Source: Bacillota bacterium (lineage in GTDB: Bacteria > Bacillota > Clostridia > Oscillospirales > Ruminococcaceae). Taken from it: a DNA stretch of 10,414 nt. Positions 6,883 through 10,414 of this stretch are shown piece after piece. Under the pieces are notes generated by a model, which was not told the origin of the DNA, ran no database searches, and saw nothing but the letters and a program-made list of their open reading frames with translations. The position numbers and the translations under genes were made by a program. The DNA lies in NCBI GenBank assembly GCA_023394255.1, contig JAEXAZ010000143.1, positions 1 through 10,414 on the forward strand, written 5' to 3'. Positions within the stretch are counted from its first letter, which is position 1; each line of letters opens with the position of its first letter.

Positions 6883-8430
6883 ATGTATCGAATTGTGGTG
6901 GCGGACGATGAACAGCTGGAATGTGAGGCGCTGCAGAAGGTGCTGAGCGAATTCCTGGACGACTCCCGCATAGTACAGGCGTCCAACGGGCGGGAAGCGC
7001 TTGCGGCTGCTCGGCGGATTCATGCCGACCTTGCCATACTGGATATTGAGATGCCGGGCATGGGCGGGATTGAGGCGGCGCGCCATATCCGCGCGGAGCT
7101 CCCGGACTGCCGGATCGTGTTTCTGTCCGCTTACAGCGAGTTCGGCTATGCCCGGCAGGCAGTCGAGCTCGGGGCGGTGAATTATCTGTTGAAGCCCTGT
7201 TCCGACAGGGATCTGCAGGGTGTGGTCAGCCGGGTGATTACCCAAATCGACGCACAGCGGGAAAAAGAGCAGGTGAACCGGCTTTCCAGCCGGAAAATTG
7301 AAAATCTGACGCAGTGGCTTGAGGAACAGCTGGTGCTGACCGTCATGGGAGGCTACCTGCGGCCGGAACGGGTGCAAAGCCAGCTGGAGGAACTCGGAAT
7401 CCGATTTTGCAGCGGCACGTTTGCAATTATGCGCAGCCCGGATGGCGTGAGTACGGAACGCATCCGCGAAGAAGTAAAAGGGTCCCGCTGGCCGGAAGGG
7501 ATCAGCCTGATCCCTTATGAATACGATGACAGGCTGTATTTGTTTGCGATCAGTTCCAATGGCGGGGACTGTGCGAGACTCCTGAAAAGCAGTATGGAGC
7601 GCCTGTCCGACTGGGCGGCCAAAGTCGGGGGGAAAAACCTGTTCTGTGCAATCGGCGACTGTTTTGACCGCCTGGAGGACGCTCAGAATTCTTACTACCA
7701 GGCGCAGGCCGCTTTGGCGCACTGTACGCCGAATCACCGTGTCTGCGGCACGCAGGACATTCTGGAAGAGCAGCATGAACGCACTGATTTTGAAAGCGCC
7801 ATTTCGCGCTGTGTAATGGAAGGAAATGCCGAGGAAGCCGCGAACATGATGAGCATGGCGGTGGAGGGGCTCTGCGCACAGCAGCTGGAATATCAGTCTA
7901 TCCTTGAAAAGGTGGAAAAAAGGCTTGACGGCGTGCTGAACCGCATTCAGGAGGAAACGGGAGCCGATTACAGGAATCTGATGAATCTGCATGAACGGTT
8001 TTCCTGCCTGGAAAGGATCGAGGAACTGGGAACGGCGGCCAGTGCGGCCCTCCGGGAACTGACCACGGAAGTAAACGGAACGCGGGGCTCCCGCATGACA
8101 CAAATCATGCAGGAAATTGCGGATTATATTGGTGAACATTATCGGAGAGATATCTTTTTGCAGCAGGTGGCACGGGAAATGAACTACTCGGACGCTTATT
8201 TCAGCAAGCTGTTCAAGCAGTGCTTTCACAAAAATTTCATTACCTACCTGACCGAGACCCGGATGGAGGCGGCAAAGAGACTGCTGCGCAACCCGACTGT
8301 AAATATCAAGGAAATCGGAGCGCAGGTCGGCTATCAGGATTCCAATTATTTTACAAAGGTCTTCCGGCGCGCAACCGGGAAAAGCCCCTCGGAATACCGT
8401 GCGAGTGTGCTGCCGGATATGATCGGCTGA
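6883..8430 (+). CDS. YesN-type response regulator with AraC-family DNA-binding domain
   Basis: This is a 515-aa transcription regulator, the partner of the upstream kinase. The receiver domain covers about residues 1-120. It has acidic residues D8, D9 and E10, phospho-acceptor D54 in LAILDIEMPGM, S82 and K104 in YLLKP. The middle part (about 125-400) is poorly conserved. Residues about 175-285, including the FCAIGDCFDRLEDAQNSYYQ segment, resemble the degenerate GGDEF-like fold seen in the middle of YesN-type regulators, without a GGDEF signature; that is a tentative call. The C-terminal AraC domain (about 406-504) has two helix-turn-helix units, the first about 425-446 and the second about 475-499 with IKEIGAQVGYQDSNYFTKVFRRATG, close to the AraC family consensus. 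AGAGGAGGGG ends 6 nt before the ATG. The most likely target is the TRAP transporter operon that starts about 330 bp downstream, inferred from adjacency and from the promoter structure there. Confidence 0.93.
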   Translation: MYRIVVADDEQLECEALQKVLSEFLDDSRIVQASNGREALAAARRIHADLAILDIEMPGMGGIEAARHIRAELPDCRIVFLSAYSEFGYARQAVELGAVNYLLKPCSDRDLQGVVSRVITQIDAQREKEQVNRLSSRKIENLTQWLEEQLVLTVMGGYLRPERVQSQLEELGIRFCSGTFAIMRSPDGVSTERIREEVKGSRWPEGISLIPYEYDDRLYLFAISSNGGDCARLLKSSMERLSDWAAKVGGKNLFCAIGDCFDRLEDAQNSYYQAQAALAHCTPNHRVCGTQDILEEQHERTDFESAISRCVMEGNAEEAANMMSMAVEGLCAQQLEYQSILEKVEKRLDGVLNRIQEETGADYRNLMNLHERFSCLERIEELGTAASAALRELTTEVNGTRGSRMTQIMQEIADYIGEHYRRDIFLQQVAREMNYSDAYFSKLFKQCFHKNFITYLTETRMEAAKRLLRNPTVNIKEIGAQVGYQDSNYFTKVFRRATGKSPSEYRASVLPDMIG

Positions 8431-8436
8431 CTGTTT

Positions 8437-8467
8437 CCCCGGACATGCTTTGTCCGGGGCGCTTTTT
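8437..8467 (+). terminator. Intrinsic terminator of the two-component operon
   Basis: A perfect 9-bp stem (CCCCGGACA at 8437-8445 against TGTCCGGGG at 8451-8459) with the loop TGCTT is followed by CGC and TTTTT (8463-8467). It begins six bases after the response regulator stop. It separates the regulator from the TRAP operon, so dctP needs its own promoter. Confidence 0.93.
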
Positions 8468-8551
8468 GCTATTTGGAATTATACAAATTTAATAAATAAA
8501 AATTAAAAATCTAGTTAAAACAGAAGTTGAATACAAAAAACAAAAAAATGG

Positions 8552-8614
8552 AGAATGAAAATTGTGCTAATTGCATGTTGATTGCTGCAATTATACCATA
8601 CAGAAGAATGAAAA
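8552..8614 (+). repeat. 10-bp direct repeat AGAATGAAAA, 53 bp apart
   Basis: AGAATGAAAA occurs at 8552-8561 and again at 8605-8614. The offset of 53 bp is close to five helical turns, so both copies face the same side of the DNA. The pair brackets the inverted repeat at 8568-8593. In AT-rich DNA a chance match of this length is possible. Confidence 0.4.
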
Positions 8615-8664
8615 ACGTTCAAACTTTCTTCACAACTGGTTAAAAAATTGCTAGGATTCGCAAT
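8568..8664 (+). promoter_or_regulatory. Cluster of ATTGC/GCAAT half-sites, candidate operator
   Basis: TAATTGCA (8568-8575) and TGCAATTA (8586-8593) form a perfect 8-bp inverted repeat. Inside it a further ATTGC (8581-8585) makes the palindrome ATTGC-T-GCAAT (8581-8591). The first two ATTGC copies start 11 bp apart, about one helical turn. A second inverted pair, ATTGC at 8647-8651 and GCAAT at 8660-8664, is centred about 53 bp before the predicted transcription start near 8709. This is where an AraC-type activator often binds. The repeats are seen directly; the operator role and the response regulator as its ligand are inferred. Confidence 0.5.
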
Positions 8665-8673
8665 AATTTACGA

Positions 8674-8702
8674 TTTCATGAACGAAAGGCGTACGATATA
8701 AT
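8674..8702 (+). promoter_or_regulatory. Predicted dctP promoter with weak -35
   Basis: A perfect TATAAT lies at 8697-8702, with predicted start near 8709 and a leader of about 49 nt. With a 17-bp spacer the -35 is TTTCAT (8674-8679), a poor match to TTGACA. The palindrome TTCATGAA (8675-8682) overlaps it. A good -10 with a poor -35 is what an activator-dependent promoter looks like. Confidence 0.65.
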
Positions 8703-8757
8703 AATTTTAAGAGGCAAAGAAAGCCGAGTAAAATCAATTATATGGAGGAGAAAAAGA

Positions 8758-9834
8758 ATGAAAAAACTTCTTACCGGTTTTGTGGCAGCAGTGATGGCTG
8801 CATCTATGGCCGCTTGCGGAGGTTCCGGTGCTGCGCCTTCTCAGACGGCTCCCAGCGAGGCCCCTTCGTCCCAGGCCGCTTCATCGGAAGCCGCGTCCTC
8901 GTCGCAGGCTGCGGCGGCGGAGCCTGAGTTTGTATTCAGATATGCGGAGAACCAGCCTCAGGATTACCCGACCACGCAGGGTGCCTATAAATTTGCGGAT
9001 CTTGTCGAGCAAAAAACCAATGGTAGGATTAAAATTGAGGTCTATTACGGTGCCCAGCTGGGCGACGAGAAATCTGTCATGGAGCAGATGCAGTTCGGCG
9101 CGATTGATTTCGCGCGCGTAAGCCTGTCCCCTCTGGCGGAGTTCGCCCCGCAGCTCAACGTGCTCCAGCTTCCGTTCCTTTACCGCGACGGCGCGCATAT
9201 GTGGAAGGTTCTGGAAGGCCCGATCGGCGATGAGTTCAAGGACGGCCTGGGGGATTCCGGACTGATCGGCCTTTCCTGGTATGATGCCGGAGCGCGTAAT
9301 TTCTACAATTCCAAGAGGGAAGTCAAGACAATCGACGATATGAAGGGGCTAAACATCCGTGTCCAGGAAAATGAAATGATGATGGACATGATTTCCGCCC
9401 TTGGCGCGAACCCCACCCCGATGGCTTACGGCGAAGTGTATTCCGCGCTGCAGACCGGTACCATCGACGGCGCGGAAAACAACTGGCCTTCCTATGAGTC
9501 CACATCCCATTATGAAGTTGCCAAATACTTCAGCATCGACGAGCACACCCGTGTTCCCGAGCTTCAGATCATTTCCAAAATGACCATGGATAAGCTCTCG
9601 CCCGAAGACCAGCAGATCATCCATGAATGCGCGGAAGAATCGGCAAAGGTTGAGCGTGAGCTGTGGGCGGAACGCGAAAAGACCTCTGAGGAAAAGGTAA
9701 AAGCCGGCGGCAGCATTATCACTGAGCTGTCCCCCGAAGAAAAACAGAAATTCCAGGATGCCTGCAAACCCCTTTATGAGAAGTTTGCCGCGGACTACAT
9801 GGATACGGTCAATAAGATCATCGAAACAAAATAA
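8758..9834 (+). CDS. dctP: TRAP transporter solute-binding lipoprotein, DctP family
   Basis: This extracellular binding protein captures a carboxylate-bearing solute and delivers it to the DctQM permease, which is driven by an ion gradient. It is 358 aa. The signal peptide is residues 1-19 and a lipobox-like MAAC puts the lipidated cysteine at C20, as expected where there is no outer membrane. Residues about 21-55 are a Ser/Ala/Pro/Gln-rich tether. The DctP domain (about 57-356) starts at FVFRYAENQPQDYPTTQGAYKFADLV. Its key block is residues about 177-245, with R180 in AGARNFYN and R201 in GLNIRVQ, the latter in the position of the carboxylate-binding arginine of this family. GEVYSALQTGTIDGAENNWPSY follows. 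The substrate cannot be read from sequence; dicarboxylates or sugar acids are candidates. GGAGGAG at 8744-8750 supports the ATG at 8758. A hairpin separates it from dctQ. The adjacent YesM/YesN-type pair is its likely regulator. Confidence 0.95.
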   Translation: MKKLLTGFVAAVMAASMAACGGSGAAPSQTAPSEAPSSQAASSEAASSSQAAAAEPEFVFRYAENQPQDYPTTQGAYKFADLVEQKTNGRIKIEVYYGAQLGDEKSVMEQMQFGAIDFARVSLSPLAEFAPQLNVLQLPFLYRDGAHMWKVLEGPIGDEFKDGLGDSGLIGLSWYDAGARNFYNSKREVKTIDDMKGLNIRVQENEMMMDMISALGANPTPMAYGEVYSALQTGTIDGAENNWPSYESTSHYEVAKYFSIDEHTRVPELQIISKMTMDKLSPEDQQIIHECAEESAKVERELWAEREKTSEEKVKAGGSIITELSPEEKQKFQDACKPLYEKFAADYMDTVNKIIETK

Positions 9835-9857
9835 GGTTCCACAGGTTCTGAAACGGT

Positions 9858-9887
9858 GCAAGCCGCCCCTGGCGGGCGGCTTGCTTT
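9858..9887 (+). terminator. Hairpin after dctP, probable partial terminator
   Basis: A perfect 11-bp GC-rich stem (GCAAGCCGCCC at 9858-9868 against GGGCGGCTTGC at 9874-9884) with a CTGGC loop is followed by only three T residues. It sits 23 nt after the dctP stop and inside an apparent operon. It could let part of the transcripts stop here or stabilise the dctP message, so that binding protein is made in excess over membrane subunits. Strength as a terminator is uncertain because of the short T-tract. Confidence 0.7.
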
Positions 9888-9989
9888 CTGTCCGGGGAAT
9901 GGATGGCATTTTTTTGGCCCGGATCAAACGGACGCACAGACAAAGCGTGTGCCGTACCGGGCAGATAAAAACAAAGGAGGGAAACGGAT
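9888..9989 (+). other. dctP-dctQ spacer with T7 tract and dctQ ribosome binding site
   Basis: This spacer carries a T7 run at 9909-9915, enclosed by an inverted repeat TCCGGG (9891-9896) and CCCGGA (9918-9923), then AAAGGAGGG (9973-9981). The ribosome binding site lies 8 nt before the TTG at 9990. It decides that start, because the next in-frame ATG (10029) has no comparable site. Confidence 0.55.
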
Positions 9990-10414
9990 TTGAAGAAACT
10001 GCTCAACGCCGTAACAACGGCTTTTGATATGATCTATCGCATTTTGCTCGAATACTCTAAACTTGTGTTGCTGGTGATCGTATTTATTGTAAGCGCACAG
10101 GTTATCTCAAGAAAATTTTTGGGCACGTCTATCCGTTGGTCGGAAGAGGTCGCGCTGCTGCTGATGGTCTGGATGGCGTTTATTTCCATGGCAATCGGTG
10201 TGGAAAAAAAGCTCCACATTGCCATTACCATGTTTTATGATATGTTTCCGAAAAAAGTCAGATGGATTTTAGAGAAGATAAACTATGGGGTAATCTTTGC
10301 TTTTGGCGTCATTTTAATCAATTATGGCATCAAGCTGATCGATAGCACGTCGACCTCGACGCTGCCGGCGACGAAATGGCCCGCCAGCACACTTTACCTG
10401 ATGATGCCTGTAGG
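9990..10414 (+). CDS. dctQ: TRAP transporter small permease subunit DctQ (partial, runs off window)
   Basis: This is the small integral membrane subunit that pairs with the large DctM permease; together they accept solute from DctP. Only the first 141 codons are in the window and the 3' end is cut by the window edge, with the usual family length being about 160-180 aa. The start is TTG, chosen from AAAGGAGGG 8 nt upstream. The in-frame ATG at 10029 would cost 13 residues and lacks a Shine-Dalgarno sequence. Membrane segments appear at about residues 24-43, 53-71 and 100-117, and a fourth begins at about 131. The stretch GTSIRWSEEVALLLMVWMAF (about 45-64) carries the W-x-E-E motif typical of DctQ, followed by GVEKKLHIAI. 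Base composition is more AT-rich than in dctP. dctM is expected downstream. Confidence 0.9.
   Translation, partial: MKKLLNAVTTAFDMIYRILLEYSKLVLLVIVFIVSAQVISRKFLGTSIRWSEEVALLLMVWMAFISMAIGVEKKLHIAITMFYDMFPKKVRWILEKINYGVIFAFGVILINYGIKLIDSTSTSTLPATKWPASTLYLMMPV

Larger units (their letters stand above)
8468..8757 (+). other. AT-rich regulatory region upstream of dctP
   Basis: This stretch of about 290 bp has no gene. It is strongly AT-rich with many A-runs, in sharp contrast to the GC-rich coding sequence around it. It holds a promoter (8674-8702), repeated ATTGC/GCAAT half-sites (8568-8664), a 10-bp direct repeat AGAATGAAAA (8552-8561 and 8605-8614) and two copies of AATTATAC (8477-8484 and 8589-8596). 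No small ORF with a ribosome binding site is apparent other than dctP itself, whose GGAGGAG is at 8744-8750. The composition may favour DNA bending or simply reflect an intergenic region under regulatory use. Confidence 0.6.

Noticed and set aside
6778..8229. 483-codon open frame on the minus strand opposite the response regulator
   Set aside because: Antisense to a well-supported receiver/AraC gene, with no domain and no ribosome binding site noticed.
8468..8757. CRISPR array or riboswitch in the AT-rich gap
   Set aside because: The repeats are too short and irregular for CRISPR. I see no stable conserved-looking fold, and most of the region lies upstream of the predicted transcription start.
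9758..10027. Small plus-strand open frame spanning the dctP end, the hairpin and the dctQ start
   Set aside because: It overlaps two real genes in another frame, has no ribosome binding site, and its translation is basic and featureless.

Overview
The window looks like chromosomal DNA of an anaerobic Bacillota, class Clostridia, quite possibly an Oscillospirales/Ruminococcaceae-type lineage with fairly GC-rich coding sequence. The signs are the split glycine dehydrogenase (separate GcvPA and GcvPB), strong AGGAGG-type ribosome binding sites, a YesM/YesN-type two-component pair and a lipoprotein-anchored TRAP binding protein. The lineage is an inference from gene types and composition, not from a marker gene. 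All seven genes lie on the + strand and form three transcription units.

Unit 1 (1-5252) is the distal part of a glycine cleavage operon: gcvPA, gcvPB (ATGA overlap), lplA and lpdA, ending at a strong intrinsic terminator. GcvPA and GcvPB form the PLP-dependent P-protein that decarboxylates glycine onto the lipoyl arm of H-protein. LplA can attach scavenged lipoate to H-protein. LpdA (L-protein) reoxidises the dihydrolipoyl arm with NAD+. gcvT and gcvH are not in the window and probably lie just upstream. A strong 28-nt hairpin separates gcvPB from lplA.

Unit 2 (about 5276-8467) is a two-component system behind its own extended -10 promoter. It encodes a membrane LytS/YesM-family histidine kinase with an unrecognised extracytoplasmic sensor region, and a YesN-type response regulator (receiver, probable degenerate GGDEF-like middle, AraC-type DNA-binding end). 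It closes with a clear intrinsic terminator.

Unit 3 (8468 to the window end) starts with an AT-rich regulatory region of about 290 bp. It holds a consensus -10 with a poor -35, a cluster of ATTGC/GCAAT half-sites and a 10-bp direct repeat. It is followed by dctP (TRAP solute-binding lipoprotein), a GC-rich hairpin, and the start of dctQ (TRAP small membrane subunit, TTG start), which runs off the window end. The large permease dctM is expected just beyond.

The most plausible story for units 2 and 3 is that the kinase senses an extracellular carboxylate and the response regulator activates the TRAP operon from the half-site cluster. I saw no mobile element, CRISPR array, RNA gene or clearly novel system. 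The most interesting material is regulatory: the 8468-8757 region and the hairpins inside the operons.
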